Assembly (NCBI RefSeq): GCF_006539985.1
Contig: NZ_BJOB01000023.1
Span: forward strand, 1-41,035
Length of the DNA: 41,035 nt
Source: Kurthia gibsonii
GTDB taxonomy: Bacteria > Bacillota > Bacilli > Bacillales_A > Planococcaceae
Reading direction: 5' to 3'
Shown here in pieces: positions 23,661-32,352 of this stretch (position 1 is its first letter; each line of letters opens with the position of its first letter). A program made the position numbers and the translations under genes. The notes under the pieces were generated by a model. That model worked only from the letters and a program-made list of their open reading frames with translations. It ran no database searches and was not told the DNA's origin.

Positions 23661-24080
23661 ATGGGACTAGTGACATATTTGGGAAGTAATGTACCGTTAG
23701 AGGAACTACAAAAAATGACGCAAGGAGCAATTCATTTTACAGAACAGACATCTGACCGTTTAGCGCGAACAACTGTCCAACATCATCATTTGCAAACGCA
23801 CTATGTATACGAAATTGAATTAAATGGTCAATTAGATGATTTAAATCCACAATCAAAAATCGAGACACCTGTTCATTATGAACAAGCAAGAATCGCCTTA
23901 CAGCAACTTCATACAGCTTTGAAAAAAGTCATTCCAACAGGTGATATAGCTGAAGTCTATATTTGTTGGTTTGGTGATGAGGAAGAAGATGCGCTAGGAG
24001 AAGTAACACTCTCTTTACAAGAAGATGATTTACCAGAAGTGCATACAGAAGAACGCTATTTGATTCGTTTTACAGCGTAA
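23661..24080 (+). CDS. hypothetical protein
   Basis: I do not recognise this acidic 139-residue cytoplasmic protein. The centre is helical (YEQARIALQQLHTALKKVI), flanked by strand-like segments (VYICWFGDEEEDALGEVTLSL). The start has AGGAGG nine bases upstream. It is the second gene of a unit with the DUF1648 membrane protein and ends at a strong terminator. Confidence 0.65.
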   Translation: MGLVTYLGSNVPLEELQKMTQGAIHFTEQTSDRLARTTVQHHHLQTHYVYEIELNGQLDDLNPQSKIETPVHYEQARIALQQLHTALKKVIPTGDIAEVYICWFGDEEEDALGEVTLSLQEDDLPEVHTEERYLIRFTA

Positions 24081-24083
24081 AAT

Positions 24084-24127
24084 AAAAAAACTCATCCGAT
24101 TTTACAAAAGTCGGATGAGCTTTTTTC
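24084..24127. terminator. bidirectional terminator
   Basis: A nine-pair GC-containing core (24091-24099 with 24111-24119) is extended by A and T tracts. It separates the converging hypothetical gene and HTH-TPR regulator. Confidence 0.85.
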
Positions 24128-24128
24128 A

Positions 24129-25379
24129 TTACTCATTATTTTTTATCATCTGTTCCATCAACCAATTATACGTATCACAAATCCACTGTTTTTCAGCAAG
24201 GGGTAGCATGATTTTTTGTTCTTCATATGCACGCTGAATCCATTTTTTTGCTGCTTCCATTTGACCAAGTTCAAATAGTGTACATGCATAATAGGCGAGC
24301 CCTTCTTGAAAACGAGCCGTATTAAATGGATGAACACCATTCCAATTGCGTTCCGTCTCAAAAAAATGAAAAGCTTCACAGGCTTCTTGAAAACGTCCTA
24401 ATTTATAAAGTGCTTTCCCTGTCTCCACTTCAATATATGGTAAAGTTTCAAAAGCTTCATCGAATTCTTTCATTATACGTGCATGTTCCAATACTTTTAA
24501 AGGCTTACTGTCATATGTGTTGTAATAAAATAAGTAAAATACATGTAAATAGTACTGTGTATTTGGATGTGTATCAAATGCCGTATATTTTTCTAATCGT
24601 TCACGATACATTTCCACTTTCTCGGGTTGCTGTAAAATCATGGCTGCATAAGCTGCCATCCGAATAATATGCGCATAAAAGTGAAATATTTTCTCTTCGT
24701 GACATGTTTTAAGCAAGTGTTGTAAAACTTGATCGGCTTCATCCAAACGATTCGTTGCATAACAAAATGATGCCATATGGTACGATACGTCAATTCGTGT
24801 AATCGGATCAATCGTATAGTAAGGTGATTGAACTAATTTATAAGCAACTTGAATCGTTTCATACGCCTGTTCAAATTGTAACTGATTAAAATAGAAAATC
24901 GCTTGTAATGTATAGGTCGTAGCGAGTTCTTTATATAGGGCGAGTTCTTTGAAAAAGACAACCGCTTTTTTGGCTTCTTCAATCCCTTGTTCGAACGCCT
25001 CTAGTGGCGGAAATACTTTTAAATAATATAAGTAAATTTGAGCTGCTTCATAATTTGCTGGTAGCTCAGGAATAATCGGTTCAACTAAATTTTTTACTTG
25101 AATGGCTTGAGATACATCGAGCCATTTTTTATTTTGAACAATTTGATGAAGGTCATCAATGATTTTTCTTAGTTCAGTAAGTGGGAATGGGTCAGTCAGT
25201 ACACTCACTTCTACGTGTAACTGATTTGCAATGTATTGTAAGTTTTCAATAGATGGCTTCGCTTTATCGTTTTCAATTAAACTAAGCATCCCTTTGGTCA
25301 TTTGTTCACCTGCAATATCAACGAGTGTCATCTTTTTTGATTTACGTAAAGAGCGTATTCGCTGTCCTAAAGTTTTCAT
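24129..25379 (-). CDS. HTH-TPR transcriptional regulator (RNPP-like architecture)
   Basis: A 416-residue regulator. The Xre-type helix-turn-helix covers about residues 5-60 (LGQRIRSLRKSKKMTLVDIA; MLSLIENDKAKPSIENLQYIA). The rest is a helical superhelix with many tetratricopeptide-like pairs. The size and plan resemble peptide-sensing RNPP regulators such as NprR, and many MFS-linked HTH-TPR regulators of Bacillales. I see no signal-peptide gene next to it, so a peptide ligand is only possible. It diverges from an MFS exporter across two identical-type palindromes, one lying on its own -10 box, which suggests autorepression and control of the exporter. GAGGTG stands before ATG. Confidence 0.85.
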   Translation of the reverse strand: MKTLGQRIRSLRKSKKMTLVDIAGEQMTKGMLSLIENDKAKPSIENLQYIANQLHVEVSVLTDPFPLTELRKIIDDLHQIVQNKKWLDVSQAIQVKNLVEPIIPELPANYEAAQIYLYYLKVFPPLEAFEQGIEEAKKAVVFFKELALYKELATTYTLQAIFYFNQLQFEQAYETIQVAYKLVQSPYYTIDPITRIDVSYHMASFCYATNRLDEADQVLQHLLKTCHEEKIFHFYAHIIRMAAYAAMILQQPEKVEMYRERLEKYTAFDTHPNTQYYLHVFYLFYYNTYDSKPLKVLEHARIMKEFDEAFETLPYIEVETGKALYKLGRFQEACEAFHFFETERNWNGVHPFNTARFQEGLAYYACTLFELGQMEAAKKWIQRAYEEQKIMLPLAEKQWICDTYNWLMEQMIKNNE

Positions 25380-25392
25380 TTCAACACCTCTT

Positions 25393-25409
25393 GTTTAATT
25401 ATATTAAAC
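25393..25409. promoter_or_regulatory. operator 1 of the HTH-TPR/MFS pair
   Basis: GTTTAATTATATTAAAC is a 17-bp dyad. It covers the -10 box of the regulator's promoter. Confidence 0.75.
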
Positions 25410-25426
25410 TTTTAACTTGTGGGCAA
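25398..25426 (-). promoter_or_regulatory. promoter of the HTH-TPR regulator
   Basis: On the minus strand TTGCCC (25421-25426) and a perfect TATAAT (25398-25403) are 17 bp apart; the -10 box is inside operator 1. Confidence 0.7.
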
Positions 25427-25445
25427 GTAACTCATCCGTTATAAT
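25417..25445 (+). promoter_or_regulatory. promoter of the MFS gene
   Basis: TTGTGG (25417-25422) and a perfect TATAAT (25440-25445) are 17 bp apart. Its -35 box overlaps that of the divergent promoter by two bases, so the two polymerases may compete. Confidence 0.7.
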
Positions 25446-25447
25446 AA

Positions 25448-25464
25448 GTTTAATTAAATTAAAC
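25448..25464. promoter_or_regulatory. operator 2 of the HTH-TPR/MFS pair
   Basis: GTTTAATTAAATTAAAC differs from operator 1 by one central base. It starts two bases after the MFS -10 box and covers the expected transcription start. Confidence 0.75.
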
Positions 25465-25482
25465 TTTATAGGAGGGCTAGAG

Positions 25483-26778
25483 ATGACTTCTGAACAGTCT
25501 TTACGAAAAGCAAGTTATCACATAGGTATTTTTGCAGTTAGTAAATTTGTTTCGGTTATGGGAGCAAATATCGTCGCGTTCGGGATTTCGTTATATATTT
25601 TAAAATTAACCGGTTCAGCAACTAGTTTTTCAATTAATATTCTTTGTTCGATTGTGCCACGTGTTCTCTTTTCGCCACTTATCGGCTATATGGCAGACCG
25701 TTATAATAAAAAGGTATTAGTTATTAGTTCGCAAATTTTAACCGTTGTAACGGTTGCGATACTGTTGCTTTACGCGAATTGGCAAGGAATGTCCATCATG
25801 GCGATATATATCATGATGGTGTTTTATACTATTTTCACATCGTGTAGTGGAATTACATTAACCGCTTCAATTGGACAATTAGTCGACCAAGACCGCATCC
25901 AAAAGGTCATGAGCTTGAATCAATTATCTATGTCACTTGCTGCAATTGGCGCACCGATGATTGGTGGTATTTTGTATGGTTTTGTATCGATTGAAGTATT
26001 TTTAATCATTCAAATCATCGCGTTTAGTATAAGTACATTGTTAGATGCAACGATGAATTTTAATCTTTATAAAACAGAAAAAAACCATGCACAAAAGTCA
26101 GAGCCTTTTCTAAAGAGTATGAAATCTGCCTATCACTATATTAAAAATCGAAAGACACTTAAAACAATTATTACACTCGCACTTTGTTTGAATCTTTTTT
26201 TCTCCGCATTTGCAGTTGGTATTTCGTATGTTTTAGTGGAAGTCGTGCAGTTTAAGTCACTTCATGTCGGATGGATTGAATCGATTGGCGCAGTGGGGAT
26301 GTTACTCGCTTCCATCTATTTAACAGCACGTAAAAATTTAAAAAATCCGATTTTATTCTCAAAAAGAGCGCTTTTAATACTCAGCACGATGTTTTTCTTA
26401 TTTGCATTACCACTTATTCTTTTTGAATTAACATATATACAACTATTTATTTATTACGGAATTACATCATTTTTAATGACGATGACAGAAGTATGTACGA
26501 ATGTCCCAATTGGTGTGATTTTACAAAAAAGTATAGAAGAATCTTATAGGGGGCGTGTGTTTGCTTTATTTGAAACACTTGCTATGGGGATGATGCCTTT
26601 TGGCATTTTAATATACGGGTTTTTATATGATTATTTCGGTGCGCCATCTGTTTTAATTGGAACTGGTATTATTGTGATTTCTCTCACGCTATATTTGTTG
26701 CGTAATTCTGTTTTAAAGCAGATGAAAGAGGAGCAATTAAATGAAAATTCACAAGAAGATAAGTTTGCAGAAGCATAA
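25483..26778 (+). CDS. MFS exporter (DHA3-like)
   Basis: A 431-residue major facilitator with twelve predicted spans. The loop between spans two and three is GYMADRYNKKVLVISSQ, a form of the family's GxLADRxGRK motif. The second half has the related TEVCTNVPIGVILQKSIEESYRGRVFALFET region seen in macrolide- and siderophore-efflux types. The substrate is unknown; drug or peptide export is the family theme. ATG 25483 follows GGAGGG by about seven bases; the in-frame start at 25417 lies in the promoter. It is controlled, by inference, by the divergent HTH-TPR regulator. Confidence 0.88.
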   Translation: MTSEQSLRKASYHIGIFAVSKFVSVMGANIVAFGISLYILKLTGSATSFSINILCSIVPRVLFSPLIGYMADRYNKKVLVISSQILTVVTVAILLLYANWQGMSIMAIYIMMVFYTIFTSCSGITLTASIGQLVDQDRIQKVMSLNQLSMSLAAIGAPMIGGILYGFVSIEVFLIIQIIAFSISTLLDATMNFNLYKTEKNHAQKSEPFLKSMKSAYHYIKNRKTLKTIITLALCLNLFFSAFAVGISYVLVEVVQFKSLHVGWIESIGAVGMLLASIYLTARKNLKNPILFSKRALLILSTMFFLFALPLILFELTYIQLFIYYGITSFLMTMTEVCTNVPIGVILQKSIEESYRGRVFALFETLAMGMMPFGILIYGFLYDYFGAPSVLIGTGIIVISLTLYLLRNSVLKQMKEEQLNENSQEDKFAEA

Positions 26779-26789
26779 ATAAGGAATAG

Positions 26790-26827
26790 AAAAAGGATAA
26801 ACCCATGTGAGCGGGTTTATCCTTTTT
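26790..26827. terminator. bidirectional terminator
   Basis: A perfect 15-bp stem (26790-26804 with 26813-26827) has A and T tracts between the converging MFS and GNAT genes. Confidence 0.88.
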
Positions 26828-26828
26828 A

Positions 26829-27308
26829 TTATGTGAGTGGAGCAATAATCTTTTTCATCGAAACCACTTCGATTGGTACACCTTCATCTGTCATAACGGT
26901 TTCTTGATCGTAGATTGAATAACCTTTTGATTGATAAAGCTGAAGATTACGTAACACGCTGACACGTACACGACAATAAATCGTATTTAGATTAGCAGTA
27001 CGTGCAATTTGTTCTAACTCATTAATCAATTGTTTAGCAATCCCTAAACCTTGCATTGTAGGTAATACAGACATTCGGAAGAACTGAAGTCCGTTATCGT
27101 GAATTTTATAACGAACACATGCAATTGGTTGTCCAGCAATCGTTCCTACAAGTGCTTCTTGCCCGTTTAAAAGTGCTTCTTTTATAGACGAAACCGTCTC
27201 AGATAAAGCGCTAGAAGGTGCAGCATCATGTGCATATTCCTCGTACGCTTTCATCATAATTTTATGGATGACTTTTGCATTTGTTGATTTTTCAATTTGA
27301 ATATTCAT
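26829..27308 (-). CDS. GNAT-family N-acetyltransferase
   Basis: A 159-residue acetyltransferase using acetyl-CoA. The core motif is FFRMSVLPTMQGLGIAKQLINELEQIA, where the QGLGIA turn binds the pyrophosphate, and the closing part is RNLQLYQSKGYSIYDQET. The acceptor (amino acid, polyamine or protein) cannot be told from the sequence. ATG 27306-27308 follows AGGAGG by seven bases; an in-frame start nine codons upstream would place that site within the gene. It is monocistronic. Confidence 0.87.
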   Translation of the reverse strand: MNIQIEKSTNAKVIHKIMMKAYEEYAHDAAPSSALSETVSSIKEALLNGQEALVGTIAGQPIACVRYKIHDNGLQFFRMSVLPTMQGLGIAKQLINELEQIARTANLNTIYCRVRVSVLRNLQLYQSKGYSIYDQETVMTDEGVPIEVVSMKKIIAPLT

Positions 27309-27491
27309 ATAAGTGCCTCCTGACATCCTTCTCATTATAATGTATAGTCATGCGGAAATGGAAGAGTATGTGAATGAGAAATAAAAATACTCATTTGTCT
27401 ATACTAACTTTTTGTGTTATTTATGATTGAAAAGTGTATTATTTAATAAAGAAAATAAGAGAATATGAATTTAAAGAAGGTGAAAAGTAGA

Positions 27492-28553
27492 ATGAGACAT
27501 CGGAAAATAGTAATTTTAATGATTATGTCTCTTTGTTTATTGGGATGTCAATCAATAAAAAATACGCCAAAAACAGAAACTATTCGTTACACAGAAAACC
27601 AAAAATCACGTTTAGCGACTGTGATTTTTCAAGAATTCGCTTCTAAAAATGGTCTTCTTTCTACCAATTTAACGAATCGAAAAAATGAGTATTTAGCAGA
27701 GTCGATGGGGCTTCTTATGCTCTATTTCATTCAAACGAATGACAAAACAAACTATATGAAAAGTTTTCAAGCAGTGAAACAATCGTTAATTCTTCCAAAT
27801 CACCTCATCTCATGGGAAATCAAAGAAGGTAAACGCTCTGATACAAATGCATTAATCGATGATCTACGTTTGGTTAAGGCATTAGATTTAGGGGCTAGAA
27901 AATGGGGAAACAAAGAAGTAAAGCAATTACTTTCTAAAACGATTGATGCCAATAAAGCATACACCATGTATGAAGATTATTTTGTTGATTTTGGTAGTGA
28001 GCAATCTGAAAACCGTGCAAAGGAAATTACATTAAGTTACGCTGCACCAAGTTATTATAAGCGTATGCAATTAACACCTGAAATTTTAGAAAAAAATATT
28101 GAGGTCATTCAAAATGCACCACAAGATGCCAATGGACTTTACGCTAAAAAATTTGATATCCAAACGAAAACCTATCAATTTGATGACACAGTGCATATGA
28201 TTGATCAATTATTAACAGCGCGAAATGTGCAAGAAATTAAATCGACATCTAAATTTCATCAGCTATTAAAAGAAAAGATGAAAAAAGATGGTAAATTATA
28301 TGGTCAATATAATCGAAAAACATTACAACCTGTTGTACGTTATGAATCCCCTGCAGTTTATAGCTATGCTATCTTTTATAGTCAAGCTGTTAAAGACAAA
28401 ACACTTGAAAAAGCAATCAATAAGCGCATGAATCAGTTGAAAAATCACCATAAAAATACGCAATACTACGGCTCTTATATTGCAAAAAATGGTGAAACAC
28501 ATATTTTTGATAATTTACTACCTTTACTAACGAAAGGAAGGTGGGTACGATGA
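27492..28553 (+). CDS. ydaJ: YdaJ-like GH8-family lipoprotein
   Basis: A 353-residue exported lipoprotein. The lipobox CLLGC places the lipid on Cys19. The mature part resembles glycoside hydrolase family 8: NEYLAESMGLLMLYFI (Glu70 in the place of the family's catalytic glutamate) and SDTNALIDDLRLVKAL (Asp117-124, like the family's second acid region). It probably trims or releases the polysaccharide made by the operon, as BcsZ does for cellulose. I chose ATG 27492, nine bases after AAGGTG; an ATG nine codons upstream has no clear site. It is the first gene of the ydaJKLMN-like operon and shares ATGA with ydaK. Confidence 0.82.
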   Translation: MRHRKIVILMIMSLCLLGCQSIKNTPKTETIRYTENQKSRLATVIFQEFASKNGLLSTNLTNRKNEYLAESMGLLMLYFIQTNDKTNYMKSFQAVKQSLILPNHLISWEIKEGKRSDTNALIDDLRLVKALDLGARKWGNKEVKQLLSKTIDANKAYTMYEDYFVDFGSEQSENRAKEITLSYAAPSYYKRMQLTPEILEKNIEVIQNAPQDANGLYAKKFDIQTKTYQFDDTVHMIDQLLTARNVQEIKSTSKFHQLLKEKMKKDGKLYGQYNRKTLQPVVRYESPAVYSYAIFYSQAVKDKTLEKAINKRMNQLKNHHKNTQYYGSYIAKNGETHIFDNLLPLLTKGRWVR

Positions 28554-29401
28554 CAAGACATCAAAAAACAGCAAGCCTTCTCACTATTATTTTACTTCTA
28601 TTAGTGCAACTACCACTGTATATGGTGTATTTAAAGGGCAGTCAAGGTATTTTACTCGCTTTATTTTTACTATTATTAGTGGCAGTCTCTCTTTATTACG
28701 GAGCGGTTTTAGGTCTGCTTTTAAGTCTCATTTATTTATTTATTATCGGAACGTTTATTTTTTATCTCCAATTAACACAGCAAGATGTTCTATCATCACC
28801 ACTTGATTTACAATTAAATGAATTTTTTATTTATGGCATTGCGATTCTAATTTTAGTTTTAATTGCAGGTAGAATACGAGAATTAGTTATTGAAAGTGCT
28901 AATCAAATTAATATGTTAAAAGGAAATGTAGAAAAATATGTAGCTACTGATACAACAAGTGGATTTGATAATCGCGTTCGTTTAGAAAAAGCGATAGTAG
29001 AAGAAGCAAAGCGTTCTGATCGTAGCGATAAACCCTTTGTTTTTTTAATAATTGAAATACAAAATTTCAAGAAATTTAAAAAATTATATGGCGAGAAAGA
29101 AGCACAATATCTCGTATCACAATTAGCAGAGCGTATTAATGGTGTAATGAGGATGACAGATCGTAAGTATCGTTTTGATGAGGATAATTTTGCACTTATC
29201 TTACCTGAAACATCTGGTACTTACATTCATATTATTTATGAAAAACTTTCAGAAAAATTAAAAGAGCATCAACTTTTATCGGGAAATCTCATTACGTTAA
29301 GTTTCAAAGTAGGCCACTACACATATAATCCACGAACCGAAGTGAGTTTTGATGAAATGGTTGAAGTGGCTAAAAGTGAGTCCTTAATTAATGAAATTTA
29401 A
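28550..29401 (+). CDS. ydaK: YdaK-like membrane c-di-GMP receptor (degenerate GGDEF)
   Basis: A 283-residue protein with four predicted membrane spans in residues 8-108 and a C-terminal GGDEF-fold domain (about 125-283). The catalytic motif is destroyed: DEDNF (210-214) replaces GGDEF. The inhibitory-site motif R201-M-T-D204 is intact and exactly five residues ahead of it, so the domain should bind c-di-GMP without making it. This is the same state as in B. subtilis YdaK. It likely switches on the glycosyltransferase YdaM. ATG 28550 overlaps the ydaJ stop; GTG at 28541 is part of the ribosome site. Confidence 0.9.
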   Translation: MTRHQKTASLLTIILLLLVQLPLYMVYLKGSQGILLALFLLLLVAVSLYYGAVLGLLLSLIYLFIIGTFIFYLQLTQQDVLSSPLDLQLNEFFIYGIAILILVLIAGRIRELVIESANQINMLKGNVEKYVATDTTSGFDNRVRLEKAIVEEAKRSDRSDKPFVFLIIEIQNFKKFKKLYGEKEAQYLVSQLAERINGVMRMTDRKYRFDEDNFALILPETSGTYIHIIYEKLSEKLKEHQLLSGNLITLSFKVGHYTYNPRTEVSFDEMVEVAKSESLINEI

Positions 29402-31082
29402 AATGATAATTCTTTTCTTGACAGGTTTGCTTATAATAAGTTGTTTTCCCGAGACAATAAAAGCGCAAAGTCAAAAAAAGCCTACTATTCTAATTTTATA
29501 TGATATTTCTTCTCCTGTTGAACAAACAACGATACATCGTGTAGATGCATTACTGTCATCTTACGGTGAAACAATTGTAGAATCTAGAGCTAGTGCTACA
29601 GAAAAACAAATTAAACAAGCATCAACGGTTATATATATTGGTATGAATCAAGTAGAGATTCCAAAGAAACAGCGTGAATGGATAAATAGTTTTTCACATC
29701 AAAAATTATTTATTGGATATAATGCAAATCAATTTAATGAATTTAATCAATTAAAATTTAATGGGAAAAGTAATCTTGTTAAAGTTGGAAAACAAACATT
29801 AGCCAAGCGAATTAGTTTTTTAAAAACAACCTCACCTTATAAAAAAGTAATTGAAGGACAAACAATCAATGGCGTACATCCTGTATTGCTAAAAAATGAT
29901 AAAAGTTATTATTTATCATTAAATCAATGGACAGATGAATTTCAGTGGTACTTACAGCCGTATATTGCTGAAAATACAACATGGTTTAAACCACCAAAGC
30001 ATAAAGCATGGATCATCATTAGTGGTATTCAACCATCTACATCACCAAAGCGTTTAAAACAAACAACAGATATATTGAAAAAGCGACAAATACCTTATGC
30101 GCTGGCTGTAGCAGCAGTGGAGTACACAAATAATCAAAAAGGGATTAATAAATTAGAAGAGGCAAAAGAATTAAAGAAAGAACTTCAAAATCAGCAAGCA
30201 CAGGGCGTGCCAATCATTGCAAATGGTTATGGTTTATCGTATCGAATGGACGATAAAGTGCAACATGAATTTTGGGACAGTCGATTCAACCAACCAATTA
30301 CTGCTTTGAATAGTGCGCAAGCTGAGAAGGCTTACTCGCTAGATGCCTTTTCTTCAATTGAAGCATTTAATAAAGAACGTGAAAAAATTGGTCGGACTGA
30401 AAAAGAGTATACAGCAAAGCGTATTGAAGATGCTATAACTGAACTTGTAAATGCCAAATTGTATCCAATTGCATTTACAATCGAAAATGATCATGCAAGT
30501 TCCTATGTATATGAAGAAATTTCAAAACATTTTTCACTTTTCTTTGGTGCACTCCAATACAATGATAATTCTAGTGAAGATACAGGGGTTCAACCGCTTA
30601 TTACGAAACCGGCCTATATGAATCATTTACAAGTCTATTCTACAAATATAAAACCCGTTATAAATGGATTAGAAGGTGAACCAACACTTGTTCATGAGTT
30701 GAAAGATTTGTTGAAAATAAAAGGCTCTATGGCAGGGATAAAGATAAATATGCAGCTTAATCCTAAAACCATTGAACGTACATTGGATATTTTTGAATCA
30801 TTCCCACAATTTGAATGGCAAAATCTGCGTGAAGTTAAATCAGACGTACAGATAAAACATATTACAATACAGCAAACTGCCAAAGGAGCGCTTGAGGTAA
30901 AGCAGCAAAAAAAATACCTCGATTTCATTAAGAAAAAGTGGCAAACAAGTCCTTTTGAATTTTCACTTTGGGTACTATTTTGGATTGTATTTTTATTTGT
31001 ACTTATTTTTTTCTTAAACGTTATTCGTTTACGATTCACATTGAAAAAACGATTATTTGAGGAGAGGAAACCAAATGGCTAA
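29391..31082 (+). CDS. ydaL: YdaL-like DUF2334 protein
   Basis: A 563-residue envelope protein with an N-terminal export signal and a C-terminal span (about 523-550) with a basic cytoplasmic end. The signal contains IISC (15-18), which could be a lipobox. The central region is DUF2334, related to polysaccharide deacetylases (KAWIIISGIQPSTSPKRL; PIIANGYGLSYR). The usual HGYxH metal site appears as NGYGLSY, with no histidine, so deacetylase activity is doubtful. It starts inside the end of ydaK with no strong ribosome site, which suggests coupling, and overlaps ydaM by 8 bp. Confidence 0.82.
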   Translation: MKFKMIILFLTGLLIISCFPETIKAQSQKKPTILILYDISSPVEQTTIHRVDALLSSYGETIVESRASATEKQIKQASTVIYIGMNQVEIPKKQREWINSFSHQKLFIGYNANQFNEFNQLKFNGKSNLVKVGKQTLAKRISFLKTTSPYKKVIEGQTINGVHPVLLKNDKSYYLSLNQWTDEFQWYLQPYIAENTTWFKPPKHKAWIIISGIQPSTSPKRLKQTTDILKKRQIPYALAVAAVEYTNNQKGINKLEEAKELKKELQNQQAQGVPIIANGYGLSYRMDDKVQHEFWDSRFNQPITALNSAQAEKAYSLDAFSSIEAFNKEREKIGRTEKEYTAKRIEDAITELVNAKLYPIAFTIENDHASSYVYEEISKHFSLFFGALQYNDNSSEDTGVQPLITKPAYMNHLQVYSTNIKPVINGLEGEPTLVHELKDLLKIKGSMAGIKINMQLNPKTIERTLDIFESFPQFEWQNLREVKSDVQIKHITIQQTAKGALEVKQQKKYLDFIKKKWQTSPFEFSLWVLFWIVFLFVLIFFLNVIRLRFTLKKRLFEERKPNG

Positions 31083-32352
31083 TATACTTTTTTTTACCGC
31101 TTTAATTTTAATTTGGGTTATGCTCCTCTATCACATGTTTTTAATGCAGGGGGGATATCGTCATTACCGTACGTATGAACGTGTGATTCCAGAGTGGGAA
31201 AAAAATATGATTGATTTACCTACAGTTAGTATATTTATTCCCTCACATAATGAAGAGGTAGTTATGGAGCAAACATTGACTGCCATGTCACGATTATATT
31301 ACCCAAAAGATAAGCTGGATATTATCGTCATTAATGATAATTCTTCAGATCGTACAGGCGAAATTGCACAAGGATTTGCAGATCGCTACCCATTCATTCG
31401 CGTGCTAGAAACAAAACCACCGAATAAAGGGAAAGGGAAATCTTCTGCGTTAAATGAAGCCTTAGCGAATTCCAAAGGTGAAATTATTTGTGTATATGAT
31501 GCCGATAATACACCAGAAAAAAAGGCGGTTTGGTATTTAGTAATGGGTCTCATAAATGATCCAAAAGCTGCTGCAATGGTAGGGAAGTTTCGTGTAATCA
31601 ATGCCGCAAAAACATGGTTAACCCGATTTATTAACATTGAAACGATTTGTTTTCAATGGATGGCACAAGGTGGACGTTGGAAATGGTTTGGTGTCGCAAC
31701 GATTCCAGGCACTAACTTTGCGATTCGTCGCTCGGTTATTGAAGAACTTGGCGGTTGGGATGTAAAGGCGTTAGCAGAAGATACGGAATTAACGATTCGT
31801 GTTTACAATCTTGGTTATCATATTCGATTTTTCCCTAAAGCCATTACATGGGAACAAGAACCTGAAACACTCGGTGTATGGTGGAAACAGCGAACACGCT
31901 GGGCGCAAGGAAATCAATATGTCGTATTAAAATTTTTACGGCAATTCGCAACATTAAAAAGAAAACGTATTATTTTTGATTTATTTTATTTCTTTTTCAC
32001 ATATTTCCTTTTTTTCTTCGGTGTCATTCTTTCAAATGGTCTATTTATCGTTAATCTCTTTTATGATTTGAATTTAGCTATTGGAAATGTAGCGATTGCC
32101 CTTTGGATTCTCGCTTTCCTATTATTCTTAGGTGAAGTAATGATTACACTAAGTATCGAACGAAATGAGATGAATCGAAAAAACTTTTTCTACGTAATCC
32201 TGATGTATTTTACGTACTCACAAATGTGGATTGCACTTGTTGTATATTCACTGTACCAAGAAATAAAACGCGCTATATTCAAAGAAGAAGTCAAATGGTA
32301 TAAAACGGAACGCTTTAGCCAGAAAGACCAAGGAGGTAAAAAAGATGATTAA
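31075..32352 (+). CDS. ydaM: YdaM-like cellulose-synthase-type glycosyltransferase
   Basis: A 425-residue processive family 2 glycosyltransferase. An N-terminal span is followed by the catalytic domain: IPSHNE (55-60), Asp88 in NDNSSDRTG, DAD (142-144), the base motif AEDTE (234-238) and QRTRW (272-276), the mark of processive enzymes such as cellulose and hyaluronan synthases. At least three more spans follow. It should polymerise and extrude the exopolysaccharide. It lacks a PilZ domain, so control by c-di-GMP must come from YdaK. ATG 31075 has GGAGAGG upstream. Confidence 0.92.
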   Translation: MANILFFTALILIWVMLLYHMFLMQGGYRHYRTYERVIPEWEKNMIDLPTVSIFIPSHNEEVVMEQTLTAMSRLYYPKDKLDIIVINDNSSDRTGEIAQGFADRYPFIRVLETKPPNKGKGKSSALNEALANSKGEIICVYDADNTPEKKAVWYLVMGLINDPKAAAMVGKFRVINAAKTWLTRFINIETICFQWMAQGGRWKWFGVATIPGTNFAIRRSVIEELGGWDVKALAEDTELTIRVYNLGYHIRFFPKAITWEQEPETLGVWWKQRTRWAQGNQYVVLKFLRQFATLKRKRIIFDLFYFFFTYFLFFFGVILSNGLFIVNLFYDLNLAIGNVAIALWILAFLLFLGEVMITLSIERNEMNRKNFFYVILMYFTYSQMWIALVVYSLYQEIKRAIFKEEVKWYKTERFSQKDQGGKKDD

